From Asticcacaulis excentricus CB 48 (lineage in GTDB: Bacteria; Pseudomonadota; Alphaproteobacteria; Caulobacterales; Caulobacteraceae), in the NCBI RefSeq assembly GCF_000175215.2, contig NC_014817.1, positions 834,501-898,500 on the forward strand: a stretch of 64,000 nucleotides of DNA, given 5' to 3'. This document shows, in pieces, positions 7,751-16,117 of the stretch. Position numbers and translations under genes: made by a program. The first letter of the stretch is position 1. Each line of letters opens with the position of its first letter. The notes below the pieces were generated by a model, which did not search any database, was not told the origin of the DNA, and saw only the letters and a list, made by a program, of their open reading frames with translations.

Positions 7751-9196
7751 TTAGCGCGTTTTTACGATCTCACCCGACGAATCGGCAAGCCCGTCCAGCA
7801 CACGCGCCACCGGCTCCAGAGGCGTCGCGCCCTTGTTCTTGACCGCGTCAAAGTTTTTAGCCGGATCGTAGATTTCAGCCTGCGGCATCAGGGTGCGGGC
7901 TTCGAGGTCGCCCATGACCGCCAACACCTGAGAGGCAGCGACGTATTCGGCACGCTGGGCATTGATCAGCGCCAGTTGCGCCTGACGCAGTTCCTGCTCG
8001 GCATTCAGCACTTCGATATTGGTGCGTAAGCCCACCTGTTGCTCGTACTTGACGCCTTCGGCCGCCACGGTGGCGGCGCGCACCTGCTCCTGATTGGCCT
8101 GAGTCGCCGTGCGGGCGGCGGCCATATTGGCCCAGGCGGTCGAAACGTTCTGCACCACATTGCGGCGGGCCAGCTCGACGCTGATCTTCTGCGCCGTATA
8201 GCCTTCGGTGGCCTGACGCAGGCGCGACGAATTATAGCCTGCGCTAAACAGCGGCATGGTGAAGCGCAGGGTGGCCGTGGCCGCGTCGCGCTTGTCCAGA
8301 TCCTTGAAATCACTGGTCGGCGCGCTGGTTGCGTAACCGGCCCCCAGGGTGACACGCGGGCCCAGACCCGACTTGGCCAGCGACACGCGGGCGCGGGCGG
8401 CGGCTTCGGCCCACTTGGCGGCGCTTAAGGACGGGTTGTTGGCTTCGGCGCGATCCAACGCGGCGTCAAACGTGACGGGCAGGTTGGGCAAACCTGGCAC
8501 AGGATCGAGCGCGGTGGGGGTCTGACCGACAATGGCCACGTATTGCGCGCGGCTACTGTCGAGTTGGGCGCGGGCTTGCGCCAGCGACGCTGACGAAGCG
8601 GCCAGACGGGCTTCGGACTGCGCCACATCGGTACGCGTCAGTTCACCGGCTTCGAAGCGGGCCTTGGTCTCATCCAGCTGGCGCTTAAGCACATTATAAT
8701 TTTCTTCGCCAATGCGCAGGGCCTCCTGATCGCGGCGCACAGCGGTATAGACGCTGATGACGTCGCTCAGGACCTGAGCCTCAACGGCGCGCAGGTCTTC
8801 GCGACCGGCATTGACATCGGCCTCAGCCGCCTTGACGCCCGACGACAGGCCGCCCGAGGCGAACAGGGTCTGATTGGCCGACAGGTTCAGGCCCGTCGAG
8901 GAGCGACCGGCCACGCCCGTCGGCACGTCGCTATAGTCCACGCTGGCCCCGGCGCTGAGCGTGGGCCCCAGACCGGAACGCGCCTGCACATAGGTCTCAT
9001 CCGTGGAACGCTGCTGAGCGCGGGCCCGTTGCAGGGTCGGGTTATTGGCATAGGCCAGGGTAATGGCGTCGGTCAGCGATTCCGCGAAGGCCGAACCCGC
9101 CCCCAGCGTCAGAGCCGACACCGTCAAACCGGCCAGCAGGTACGCACGCAGTCCCTTACGGCCACCGGCAGGCTTGGACGAAAGCTTTAGCATCAA
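7751..9196 (-). CDS. TolC-family outer membrane channel (type I secretion / efflux)
   Basis: 481 residues with a twin-basic, hydrophobic signal peptide ending at about residue 38 (AFA-ES). Two TolC repeats of long coiled-coil helices and beta segments follow (LTDAITLAYANNPTLQRAR at the start; LNAEQELRQAQLALINAQ near the end). Such proteins form outer-membrane trimers with an inner-membrane exporter and an adaptor; neither partner gene is in this window. The corresponding Caulobacter gene next to popZ encodes RsaFa, which serves S-layer secretion, but the substrate here cannot be told. It probably shares a transcript with the upstream Pcm-like gene only if the hairpin between them is read through. 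Confidence 0.9.
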   Translation of the reverse strand: MMLKLSSKPAGGRKGLRAYLLAGLTVSALTLGAGSAFAESLTDAITLAYANNPTLQRARAQQRSTDETYVQARSGLGPTLSAGASVDYSDVPTGVAGRSSTGLNLSANQTLFASGGLSSGVKAAEADVNAGREDLRAVEAQVLSDVISVYTAVRRDQEALRIGEENYNVLKRQLDETKARFEAGELTRTDVAQSEARLAASSASLAQARAQLDSSRAQYVAIVGQTPTALDPVPGLPNLPVTFDAALDRAEANNPSLSAAKWAEAAARARVSLAKSGLGPRVTLGAGYATSAPTSDFKDLDKRDAATATLRFTMPLFSAGYNSSRLRQATEGYTAQKISVELARRNVVQNVSTAWANMAAARTATQANQEQVRAATVAAEGVKYEQQVGLRTNIEVLNAEQELRQAQLALINAQRAEYVAASQVLAVMGDLEARTLMPQAEIYDPAKNFDAVKNKGATPLEPVARVLDGLADSSGEIVKTR

Positions 9197-9358
9197 ATGA
9201 TTCCCTTGGTAAGGGCAGCGCCACCCCCCGCCCGGCGGCCTTTCGACCCCGCATTGCGATGCGTTGCTGCCTTTGAACTGGCGAACACACTGCCAGAAGC
9301 CAGAGGCTTTGGCGAGTTACGGTTTTTTCACCTACGCATTTCTTTGCGGTGCAGACCC

Positions 9359-9394
9359 AAAAAAGGGCCGCGGTGTAATGCCGCAGCCCCTTTG
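9359..9394 (-). terminator. Terminator after the Pcm-like gene
   Basis: On the minus strand GGGGCTGCGGC / CCGCGGCCC is followed by TTTTTT. It separates the Pcm-like gene from the TolC-family gene. Confidence 0.75.
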
Positions 9395-9421
9395 GATCGG
9401 TGATCAGATCGCCGTTTCGAC

Positions 9422-10051
9422 TTAAAACACGAAGGCCGGGGCCTTGGTGAAGCCGGGCAGCACGGCGGTCGCCGCATTAAACACAAAGGCTTCGGACACA
9501 CCAGCCTGAAGGCGGGTATAGACACGAGCCTCGCCCAAAGCGCCGCTGCGCACCACCACACCCAGGCGGCCATGCAGTTTCAGCGCGGCGAACCATTCGG
9601 CAGGGACTTCCTCAACCGCACCTTCGCTGACGATGATGTCGTATTCACCGGCGACGGGGGTCTTGAGGTCCTGCACCACCAGAGAGATGCCCAGCGCCTT
9701 CAGATAGGGTTCGACCACGGTCTGAACGCGGGCATCGGCTTCCTGAACCGTGACATCGAGACCGGCGTGCTTGAGCACAGCGGCGGCATAGGGCGCGCCG
9801 ATGGCCAGCACCTTTTGACCGGCGACGGGCTTAAGCCCGTGCAACAGCTTGGCGAGGTCGCGCGGCAGCATCAGGGCGCGGCCCGGCGCGATCTGCGGCT
9901 CAACATCACCATAGGCGGCAAAGCCCTGCCCCGGCGCGACCAGACGCTCGCGCTCAATATGACGCATGGCCTTTTGCAGCGCGGGATCGGTGACGTCGTT
10001 CACCCGCACCTGAGATTCAACCATGTTCTGACGGGCGGCGAAGTAATCCAT
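9422..10051 (-). CDS. Protein-L-isoaspartate O-methyltransferase-like protein, probably inactive
   Basis: 209 residues. The N-terminus (MDYFAARQNMVESQVRVNDVTDP) and overall layout match the Pcm paralog that accompanies tolC in many alphaproteobacteria. The glycine-rich SAM-binding loop expected as G-x-G-x-G reads AIGAPYAAAVL here, and the acidic residue ending the next strand is replaced by the EADAR context. A weak PVAGEYDIIVSEGAVEEVP segment stands for motif II. Methyl transfer is therefore doubtful; the protein may be a structural or regulatory derivative. It is the first gene of the minus-strand group running to the TolC-family gene, with its own terminator. Confidence 0.75.
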   Translation of the reverse strand: MDYFAARQNMVESQVRVNDVTDPALQKAMRHIERERLVAPGQGFAAYGDVEPQIAPGRALMLPRDLAKLLHGLKPVAGQKVLAIGAPYAAAVLKHAGLDVTVQEADARVQTVVEPYLKALGISLVVQDLKTPVAGEYDIIVSEGAVEEVPAEWFAALKLHGRLGVVVRSGALGEARVYTRLQAGVSEAFVFNAATAVLPGFTKAPAFVF

Positions 10052-10313
10052 CTGAGCCTCGAAGCAAATACACTACAGGAGTCGTGTCCTTATCCTGCGC
10101 TTATAGGCGTTTGCAAGGCGCGCTTCAATGCACCGCACACCCCCGTTTTGCATTTTTCAGGAAAAGTGACAGCGTTCACGGTCGGGGCACGCTGACCGCA
10201 AGCCCTGCGCAACCCTTGCGATCCCAAATTCAAAAATTCTGTATATAAACCGTGACAATCCCATTGCAGCCGCAGGGCCGATCTGATAGCTGAGCCTACC
10301 GCTATTTTAGTGA

Positions 10314-10387
10314 GGCCTGATGGCGGAGCGGTTACGCAGCGGATTGCAAATCCGTGTAGCCCGGTTCGACTCCGGGTCAGGCCTCCA
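10314..10387 (+). tRNA. tRNA-Cys (GCA)
   Basis: Seven-base-pair acceptor GGCCTGA / TCAGGCC, anticodon GCA in the loop ATTGCAAAT, T-arm CCCGGTTCGACTCCGGG, discriminator T (normal for Cys) and an encoded CCA. Confidence 0.97.
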
Positions 10388-10406
10388 AATCTCCCCAAAA
10401 ATTGAA

Positions 10407-11720
10407 CTACGCCGCGCGCAGGGACTGAATGAAGGCTTCGATCTGCCCTTTCAAATCACCGGCCACGGCCTGCACCGAGCGGGATTCGAGCGAGACGGTG
10501 CCCGCCGCCTGATCGGTAGCGGCGGCGACGTGGCGCACCGCGTCGATGTCGCGGCCGACGCTCTGCGCCCCCGAGGCCAGGGCATCCACCGTGCTGGCAA
10601 TATCTCGCGTAGCCGATTGCTGGGCACTGACCGCTTCGGCAATGCCGTCGGCCGAGGCGCGCAGTTCCTGAATGACGCCGACGATGTGGCCGATGGCCTC
10701 TACGGCCTGCGTGGTGTCCGACTGGATGTGCGTCACCTTGTCCGTGATGTCGCGGGTGGCCTTTTCGGTCTGTTGCGCCAGCGTCTTGACCTCCGAGGCC
10801 ACGACGGCAAAGCCTGCCCCCGCCTCACCGGCGCGCGCCGCTTCGATGGTAGCATTGAGCGCCAGCAGATTGGTCTGACGCGCGATCCCGGAAATAATGT
10901 CCACGACGGCGCTGATTTCCTCAGCACTGCGGTTCAGGCGGCCCATGATCTCGGAGGTCGCCTCGCTTTGGCCCACGGCCTGCGCCGACACTTCGGACGA
11001 GGCGACAGCGGCCTGAGCAATGTCTGAGGCGCTGCTTGACAGGCCCTGCACGGTTTCCGCAACGTGATGCGCCTGCCGCGAGGTGGCCTCGGCCGTGGCG
11101 GTGACGTTTTCAATGCGCGAAACGGCCCCCTTGGCCTGTTCGCTCATGGTTTCGGCGGAGTCGGTCATGGCTTCGGATGAGCGGCTCAACCCGACGATCA
11201 GGGCCGAGACCTGCGCATGCAGGCGCTCTCCCATCTCCTGAAGCGCCTTTTGACGCTCCTGCGCCAGCACCTCGGCACGGCGGGCGTTTTCCGCCTCCAG
11301 CGCGATCAGGGCGCGGCCATTGCCCCGGAAGATTTGTAAGGCCCGCGCCATGGCACCGATTTCGTCCGAACGCTGCGCTCCCTCGACCTCGGCTTCAAAG
11401 TCGCGCTCGGCAAAGCGCGACATCAGGCGGCTCATGCGCTCCAGCGCGCTGAACACCTCACGGTCAAAATAGACAATGGCCACCAGCCCGGCCAGACCGA
11501 CTCCAATCGCCACAACCCAGATACCGGCCCGGAAGGTTTCCGCCGCCGCCAGCAACGGGCGCAACTGCGCCTCGCTTTGCGGGGCCGTGGCCAGCGTCGC
11601 CTGAAGGCCGCTGATCACCGCCCCCTCGTGCCCCAGTGCCACAGCGGTCAGCGAAGCCAGCAGAAGAAGGAACAGGGCGAAGAGGCCCCGGATACGGGCC
11701 TTGATGGGCGGCAGGGTCAC
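10407..11720 (-). CDS. Methyl-accepting chemotaxis protein
   Basis: About 437 residues from the GTG start chosen here (a GAAAGA site precedes it); an upstream TTG at 11798 is possible but has an implausible leader. Two membrane helices (about residues 11-27 and 66-85) bracket a short periplasmic part of about 40 residues, too small for a typical ligand domain. A HAMP domain follows, then the long signalling coiled coil whose tip carries ARQTNLLALNATIEAARAGE. It would cluster at the pole and control CheA. No che genes are nearby, so it is an orphan receptor. A perfect CtrA-type box lies upstream at 11834-11848. Confidence 0.9.
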   Translation of the reverse strand: MTLPPIKARIRGLFALFLLLLASLTAVALGHEGAVISGLQATLATAPQSEAQLRPLLAAAETFRAGIWVVAIGVGLAGLVAIVYFDREVFSALERMSRLMSRFAERDFEAEVEGAQRSDEIGAMARALQIFRGNGRALIALEAENARRAEVLAQERQKALQEMGERLHAQVSALIVGLSRSSEAMTDSAETMSEQAKGAVSRIENVTATAEATSRQAHHVAETVQGLSSSASDIAQAAVASSEVSAQAVGQSEATSEIMGRLNRSAEEISAVVDIISGIARQTNLLALNATIEAARAGEAGAGFAVVASEVKTLAQQTEKATRDITDKVTHIQSDTTQAVEAIGHIVGVIQELRASADGIAEAVSAQQSATRDIASTVDALASGAQSVGRDIDAVRHVAAATDQAAGTVSLESRSVQAVAGDLKGQIEAFIQSLRAA

Positions 11721-11833
11721 GGCGGCATCTTTCAACGAAAAAGAGAGATGTCGCCATGCAAGCGGATAGCGGTTAACAAGCCGTTGCAACGGACGCAAAA
11801 ACCGCCGAAATCGGCGTAACGCGAGTCTTTATA

Positions 11834-11848
11834 TTAACCCTTCATTAA
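11834..11848. promoter_or_regulatory. CtrA-type box TTAA-N7-TTAA
   Basis: TTAACCCTTCATTAA is an exact match to the CtrA full-site pattern. It lies 113 nt upstream of the chemoreceptor start on one side. On the other side it lies upstream of an orphan plus-strand terminator. Confidence 0.6.
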
Positions 11849-11913
11849 GGCAAATCGGGTCAACTCAGCCTGTCTTTGCTTTTTTGAAGACACCCACCAT
11901 CACCAAACTTTTC

Positions 11914-11940
11914 AACCCGGTCTTCTGGCCGGGTTTTTCT
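11914..11940 (+). terminator. Orphan plus-strand terminator (possible small-RNA end)
   Basis: AACCCGG-N8-CCGGGTT is followed by a TTTTC-TTT run on the plus strand. No plus-strand gene lies upstream after tRNA-Cys at 10387, and the chemoreceptor is on the other strand. Confidence 0.6.
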
Positions 11941-11968
11941 TTGGGTTGAACAGGGCGCGATACAATAA

Positions 11969-12001
11969 AGAAGGCCCTGCGCGCGGAGCGGCAGGGCCTT
12001 G
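11969..12001 (-). terminator. Terminator after tRNA-Asn
   Basis: AAGGCCCTGC / GCAGGGCCTT perfect stem, followed on the minus strand by TCTTTATTG, directly downstream of the tRNA. Confidence 0.7.
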
Positions 12002-12011
12002 TCTTTGTAGC

Positions 12012-12086
12012 TGGCTCCCCGGGCAGGATTCGAACCTGCGACCAATCGATTAACAGTCGATTGCTCTACCGCTGAGCTACCGAGGA
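12012..12086 (-). tRNA. tRNA-Asn (GTT)
   Basis: Read on the minus strand: acceptor TCCTCGG / CCGGGGA, D-arm GCTCAGCGGTAGAGC, anticodon GTT in CTGTTAA, T-arm GCAGGTTCGAATCCTGC, encoded CCA. Confidence 0.97.
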
Positions 12087-12191
12087 ATGTTTCACCAGCG
12101 AGGAGGCGGCCTATAGCAAGGCTTGGGGGACGATGGCAAGCCTAAAGCTGAAATTTATCCACGAGATTGCGCAAATAGCGATCACGGCACA

Positions 12192-13556
12192 TCAGGCGGC
12201 GCGCAGGATCACGCGGTTGCGGCCCGACTGCTTGGCCTCATAGACGGCTTCATCGGCGCGCTTGATAAAAGCTTCCAGCGTGTCGCCAAGCCCCAGCAGG
12301 GACGACACTCCGACCGACACGGTGACATCCAGGGTGCGGCCGTCAGGCAGGCTGAAAGGCGCTTCGGCTACGGCCTGACGCACGCGCTCGGCAATGGTCT
12401 GCGCCGCGTCGGCGGGCGTGTCGGGCATCAGCACCACGAACTCTTCGCCCCCCAGACGGCAGGGCATGTCGATGGCCCGCACGTTCTGGCTGACGCGGCG
12501 GGCAAACTCTTTGAGCACCTCGTCACCGGCATCGTGGCCAAAGCCGTCATTGACGCGCTTGAAGTGGTCGATATCGAGCAGCAGCAGCGACACCGGGTCA
12601 TCGGTTTTCAGATGCCGGCGCATCAGTTGCGTCAGTTGCAAATCCATAAAGCGGCGATTGTTCAGTCCCGTCAGCGGATCGGTCACGGCCAGCTCCAGCG
12701 AGCGGTCGAGACTGGCGCGCAGGAAGTCGGCATAGCGCTTGCGGCGGATCTGCCCCCGCGCCCGCGCCAACAGCTCCTGAATATCCACCGGTCGCGGCAA
12801 CACGTCGCTGACGCCCAGTTCCAGCCCCTTGAGCAGGGTCGGGCGTTCATCGGGATTGAACAGGCCCAGCACCGGTAACTGCCGCGTCAGTTCGGACGAG
12901 CGCAGATGCGCCACAAAGCGCAGCGGATCGAAGTCACGCGCCGCCAGGTTCAGCACCAGCAGGTCCACACGGCCCAGAGCGATTTTCAGCGCCGCCTTCG
13001 GATCGGTTTCGTAGGCGCAGCGATGCTGTTCACCCAGCGCCACCATCAGGCGTTCGGCCTGACGCACCTGATCATCGAGAATCAGCACATTGCCTGGCGC
13101 CGTCATCTGACGGTGCAACTGGTTAGCGTCGATCAGGCCCATGCGGCGCGACGACTGTTCGCGCTGACGCAGTTCGTCGGACAGGTGCTTGAGCCGCACC
13201 AGCGCCTTCAGCCGCGCAAACAGGATCACGTCATCCAGCGGCTTGGTCAGAAAGTCATCCGCCCCGGCCTCAAGCCCGGACAGGCGGTCGTCACGCCCGT
13301 CCAGCGCCGTGACCAGAATAATGGGGATGTGCCGCGTTTCGGCCAGTTCTTTGAGCTGGCGCGTCACCTCATAGCCATCGACGCCCGGCATCATGACATC
13401 CAGCAGGATGATATCTGGCTGTTCAATAATGGCCGTCTCGATGGCTTCCTGCCCCGAATGGGCGGTCACCACGTCGTAATAGTCGGCCTCCAACTTGGCC
13501 TGTAGCAGGCGGACATTGGCCGGAATATCATCAACGACCAGAACCTTGGCTGTCAT
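12192..13556 (-). CDS. pleD: Response regulator / diguanylate cyclase PleD
   Basis: 454 residues, the same length as Caulobacter PleD, with two receiver domains and a GGDEF domain. The first receiver has the acidic pair DD at 9-10, phosphoacceptor Asp53 in ILLDVMMPG, and Lys in FLTKPLDD. The second receiver (about 150-270) is degenerate, as in PleD. The cyclase motif GGEEF is at about 369-373, and the c-di-GMP inhibitory site RAID sits five residues before it. In Caulobacter, phosphorylated PleD makes c-di-GMP at the stalked pole and drives flagellum loss, holdfast and stalk formation. It starts 6 nt after divK and is surely co-transcribed. Confidence 0.97.
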   Translation of the reverse strand: MTAKVLVVDDIPANVRLLQAKLEADYYDVVTAHSGQEAIETAIIEQPDIILLDVMMPGVDGYEVTRQLKELAETRHIPIILVTALDGRDDRLSGLEAGADDFLTKPLDDVILFARLKALVRLKHLSDELRQREQSSRRMGLIDANQLHRQMTAPGNVLILDDQVRQAERLMVALGEQHRCAYETDPKAALKIALGRVDLLVLNLAARDFDPLRFVAHLRSSELTRQLPVLGLFNPDERPTLLKGLELGVSDVLPRPVDIQELLARARGQIRRKRYADFLRASLDRSLELAVTDPLTGLNNRRFMDLQLTQLMRRHLKTDDPVSLLLLDIDHFKRVNDGFGHDAGDEVLKEFARRVSQNVRAIDMPCRLGGEEFVVLMPDTPADAAQTIAERVRQAVAEAPFSLPDGRTLDVTVSVGVSSLLGLGDTLEAFIKRADEAVYEAKQSGRNRVILRAA

Positions 13557-13562
13557 TGCGCC

Positions 13563-13931
13563 CTACCCCAGATAGCGGCGAACGGTATCGAGGAAGTGCG
13601 AAACGGAGATGGGCTTTGAGATATAGGCCTCGCAGCCGCCTTCGCGGATACGCTCCTCATCGCCCTTCATGGCAAAGGCGGTCACGGCCACAACCGGAAT
13701 GTGCGACAGCTCATCGTCTTCCTTGAGCCACTTGGTGACTTCAAGGCCGGAAATTTCCGGCAACTGAATATCCATCAGAATCAGGTCCGGACGGTGCTTG
13801 CGCGCCAGCGACAGGGCCGACAGCCCCTCACCGGTTTGCAGCGTCTCATAGCCCTGCGCATCGAGCAGATCATGAAACAGCTTCATATTCAGTTCGTTGT
13901 CCTCAACAATGAGAACCTTTTTCGCGCTCAT
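13563..13931 (-). CDS. divK: Single-domain response regulator DivK
   Basis: 122 residues, a lone receiver domain nearly identical in wording to Caulobacter DivK (VLIVEDNELNMKLFHDLLDA; ILMDIQLPEISGLEVTKWLK; AFAMKGDEERIREGGC). The phosphoacceptor is Asp54, equivalent to Asp53 of Caulobacter, and the conserved Lys is in YISKPIS. DivK is phosphorylated by PleC/DivJ-type kinases, acts on DivL and CckA, and so lowers CtrA activity. The start at MSAKK is set by homology; an upstream in-frame extension to 14033 has no support. It is the first gene of the divK-pleD operon. Confidence 0.97.
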   Translation of the reverse strand: MSAKKVLIVEDNELNMKLFHDLLDAQGYETLQTGEGLSALSLARKHRPDLILMDIQLPEISGLEVTKWLKEDDELSHIPVVAVTAFAMKGDEERIREGGCEAYISKPISVSHFLDTVRRYLG

Positions 13932-14087
13932 AAGCCTGTATTCCGTGTGGGGGTCGCGATTCGCGGCACCGCGTGTCACTGGGCCACACCCTACCCGAAC
14001 TGTCTTAAGCCGAGGTGAAGGGGATGGAAACAAAGTGTAAATGGCCGTATCGACGCCTCGCGCCGGAATGCCTATAAGCGGGGCCTT

Positions 14088-14120
14088 ATACCAAGGGTCA
14101 TTGAAAATGACTCTTGGTAT
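14088..14120. repeat. 33-bp imperfect palindrome, copy 1
   Basis: ATACCAAGGGTCATT-gaa-AATGACTCTTGGTAT. A second copy with the same arms lies at 22918-22950. It is placed between divK and the RidA gene. Confidence 0.85.
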
Positions 14121-14233
14121 GCCATTCGAGAATGTCTCATCTCACTGACACGTATGAGACAGTCTCGTGTCTTCAACGGCCGGATGCGGTCAGCATCTTC
14201 GACCGTTGGTATTATTTGCAGGAGACCGAATCC

Positions 14234-14701
14234 ATGTCGAAGATCGAAGCCCGCCTCCAGGAACTGGGGATCACCCTGCCCGTCCCGGCCGCCCCCGTCG
14301 CCAACTATGTGCCATTCGTGCGCAGCGGCAACCTGATCCACATTTCGGGTCAGATTTCCAACGATAACACTGGCCGTTACAAGGGCACGGTCGGCGTGGA
14401 TGTCTCGCTGGAAGACGCCACCGAAGCGGCGCGCGTTTGCGGCATCAACCTGCTGGCCCAGATGAAGGCCGCCGTGGGTGACCTCGATAATGTGGTGCGT
14501 GTGGTCAAGCTGGGGGCCTTCGTGCAGGCCGGTCCGGACTTTTATGACGTGCCGCAGGTGGTCAATGGCTGCTCGAACCTGATGGTCGAGGTACTGGGCG
14601 AAGCCGGCAAGCACGCCCGCTCGGCCGTCGGCGTGTACAAGATTCCGCTGGGCTTTGCCGTCGAAGTCGATGCCGTGATCGAAGTGGCGGATCGTCGTTA
14701 A
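14234..14701 (+). CDS. RidA-family protein (YjgF/YER057c/UK114), 155 aa type
   Basis: 155 residues from ATG at 14234. RidA proteins are trimeric enamine/imine deaminases that clear reactive 2-aminoacrylate-type intermediates in the cytoplasm. Visible family blocks are HISGQISNDNTGRYKGTVG, the mid-region LLAQMKAAVGDLDNVVRVVK, and ARSAVGVYKIPLGFAVEVDA, which keeps the substrate-carboxylate-binding Arg. This longer subgroup, with an LxELGITLP N-terminus, is common in alphaproteobacteria. An extension upstream is unlikely because it would run out of the region next to the palindrome. The gene is followed by a long inverted repeat. Confidence 0.9.
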   Translation: MSKIEARLQELGITLPVPAAPVANYVPFVRSGNLIHISGQISNDNTGRYKGTVGVDVSLEDATEAARVCGINLLAQMKAAVGDLDNVVRVVKLGAFVQAGPDFYDVPQVVNGCSNLMVEVLGEAGKHARSAVGVYKIPLGFAVEVDAVIEVADRR

Positions 14702-14708
14702 CCGATTC

Positions 14709-14782
14709 AACCACGAACGGCACGAACCCCACGAACTCTGTGTTAAATCATCTTGTTCGTGATGTTCGTGCCGTTCGTGGTT
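14709..14782. repeat. Long inverted repeat built of ACGAAC units
   Basis: Left arm 14709-14736 begins AACCACGAACGGCACGAA. Right arm 14755-14782 is its reverse complement, with 26 of 28 positions paired and an 18-nt loop. Each arm contains several spaced ACGAA units. It could fold as a strong hairpin after the RidA gene. Confidence 0.85.
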
Positions 14783-14824
14783 TAACTTTCTTGCATACGC
14801 CTCCAGACGCCCTAGATTGGGGTC

Positions 14825-15973
14825 ATGCCCGTGCCCGCCCTGACCGCTGACCTGCACCGCTCGATCAGTGAGATCGACCCCGCCGTCTGGGACGGGTTAA
14901 AGGGCGACGGCAACCCCTTCAACAGCCACGCCTTTCTCGAATCCCTCGAACAAACGGGCTGCGTCGGCGAAGACAGTGGCTGGGTGCCGCATCACCTCAG
15001 CCTGAGCGATGAGGCGGGCACGATCCGCGGCGTGATGCCGCTCTATCTCAAATACCATTCGATGGGAGAATACGTCTTCGACCATAGCTGGGCGCAGGCC
15101 TATGAACGCGCGGGCGGGCGCTATTACCCCAAACTGCTGTCCGCTTCGCCCTTCACGCCGGTGACGGGGACGCGGCTGTTGTCGCCCGAACCCGAGGTGC
15201 GCGCGGCTTTGATCCGCACGGCGGTGCAGCTTTGTGATACCAACGGCCTGTCGTCGTTCCACCTCAACTTCCCCACGCCGGACGAATGGGCGCTGATGGG
15301 CGAAGAAGGCCTGCTTTTGCGGCAGGATCAGCAATTCTGGTGGACCAATGATGGCTATCAGAGCTTTGACGATTTCCTCGCCGCCCTGTCGGCCAACCGG
15401 CGCAAGGTTATCCGCCGCGAACGCCGCGATGTGCAGGCCGCCCTGAGCCTGAAAATCCATAGCGGCCGTGACATCACGGAGGCGCATCTCGATCATCTGC
15501 ACGCCTTTATCGAGGATACCTACGACCGCAAATGGGGCTCACCCTATCTGACGCGTGACTTCTTTTCGGTGATTACCGAGCGGATGCGCGACCAAATCGT
15601 ACTGGTGTTCGCCTATGACGGCGCTCAGCCGGTGGCCGGGGCCATCAATTACCGCGGCGGTGACACCCTCTATGGCCGTCAGTGGGGGGCCCGGGTCGAT
15701 GTGCCCTTCCTGCATTTCGAAGTCTGCTATTATCAGGCCATCGACTACGCCATCGCGCACGGGCTAAGCCGCGTCGAGGCCGGCACGCAGGGCGAGCACA
15801 AGATTTCGCGCGGCTACCTGCCCCACCCCGTCTATTCCGCCCACCATATCCGCGACCGCGCCCTGCGTGAGCCTGTGGCCCGCTATCTGGCGCAGGAACG
15901 CGCGGCCGTCGCAGCCCAGATGACCGAGTACGCGGCGGAACTGTCGCCTTTTAAGGCACGCGATCAGACATGA
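14825..15973 (+). CDS. GNAT-fold protein of the COG3146/DUF482 (FemAB-like) family
   Basis: 382 residues, usual length for the DUF482 family, which is predicted to have a GNAT fold related to FemAB aminoacyl/acyl transferases. The substrate is not known. Family blocks seen are NPFNSHAFLESLEQTGCVG near the start, PLYLKYHSMGEYVFDHSWAQAYERAGG, PFTPVTGTRLL, LHLNFP-like LSSFHLNFP, and a C-terminal EAGTQGEHKISRGYLP. No signal peptide is seen, so a cytoplasmic enzyme is likely. It is monocistronic, ending in a strong terminator hairpin. Confidence 0.85.
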   Translation: MPVPALTADLHRSISEIDPAVWDGLKGDGNPFNSHAFLESLEQTGCVGEDSGWVPHHLSLSDEAGTIRGVMPLYLKYHSMGEYVFDHSWAQAYERAGGRYYPKLLSASPFTPVTGTRLLSPEPEVRAALIRTAVQLCDTNGLSSFHLNFPTPDEWALMGEEGLLLRQDQQFWWTNDGYQSFDDFLAALSANRRKVIRRERRDVQAALSLKIHSGRDITEAHLDHLHAFIEDTYDRKWGSPYLTRDFFSVITERMRDQIVLVFAYDGAQPVAGAINYRGGDTLYGRQWGARVDVPFLHFEVCYYQAIDYAIAHGLSRVEAGTQGEHKISRGYLPHPVYSAHHIRDRALREPVARYLAQERAAVAAQMTEYAAELSPFKARDQT

Positions 15974-16010
15974 AAAAACCGCCGATGGGGAGACCGGCGG
16001 TGTTTTTTAG
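15973..16010 (+). terminator. Terminator after the GNAT-family gene
   Basis: AAAAAACCGCCG / CGGCGGTGTTTTTT hairpin beginning at the stop codon. Confidence 0.85.
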
Positions 16011-16029
16011 ATAGGCGTGTCGCAGACGA

Positions 16030-16104
16030 TCAGGCGATCGGCAGGCGGTGGGCACGGGCCCAAGCGACAACCAGTTGCGACGCAAAATTTACCAGGAATT
16101 TCAT
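16030..16104 (-). CDS. Micro-ORF B, 24-residue hydrophobic peptide
   Basis: Begins MKFLVNFASQLVVAWARAHR and ends a few residues later. The middle is hydrophobic and the C-terminal part is basic, which suits membrane insertion. An AAAGAGAG ribosome site lies about 8 nt before the ATG. It follows micro-ORF A by 13 nt on the same strand, and both have exactly 24 codons. I recognise no family. The ribosome site, the tandem arrangement and the upstream palindrome support real translation; the function is unknown. Confidence 0.5.
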   Translation of the reverse strand: MKFLVNFASQLVVAWARAHRLPIA

Positions 16105-16117
16105 AAGGGTACTCTCT

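Noticed and set aside
14034..14233. Extension of the RidA gene upstream to 14114
   Set aside because: The extension has no family similarity and begins inside the palindromic repeat; the ATG at 14234 fits the family start.
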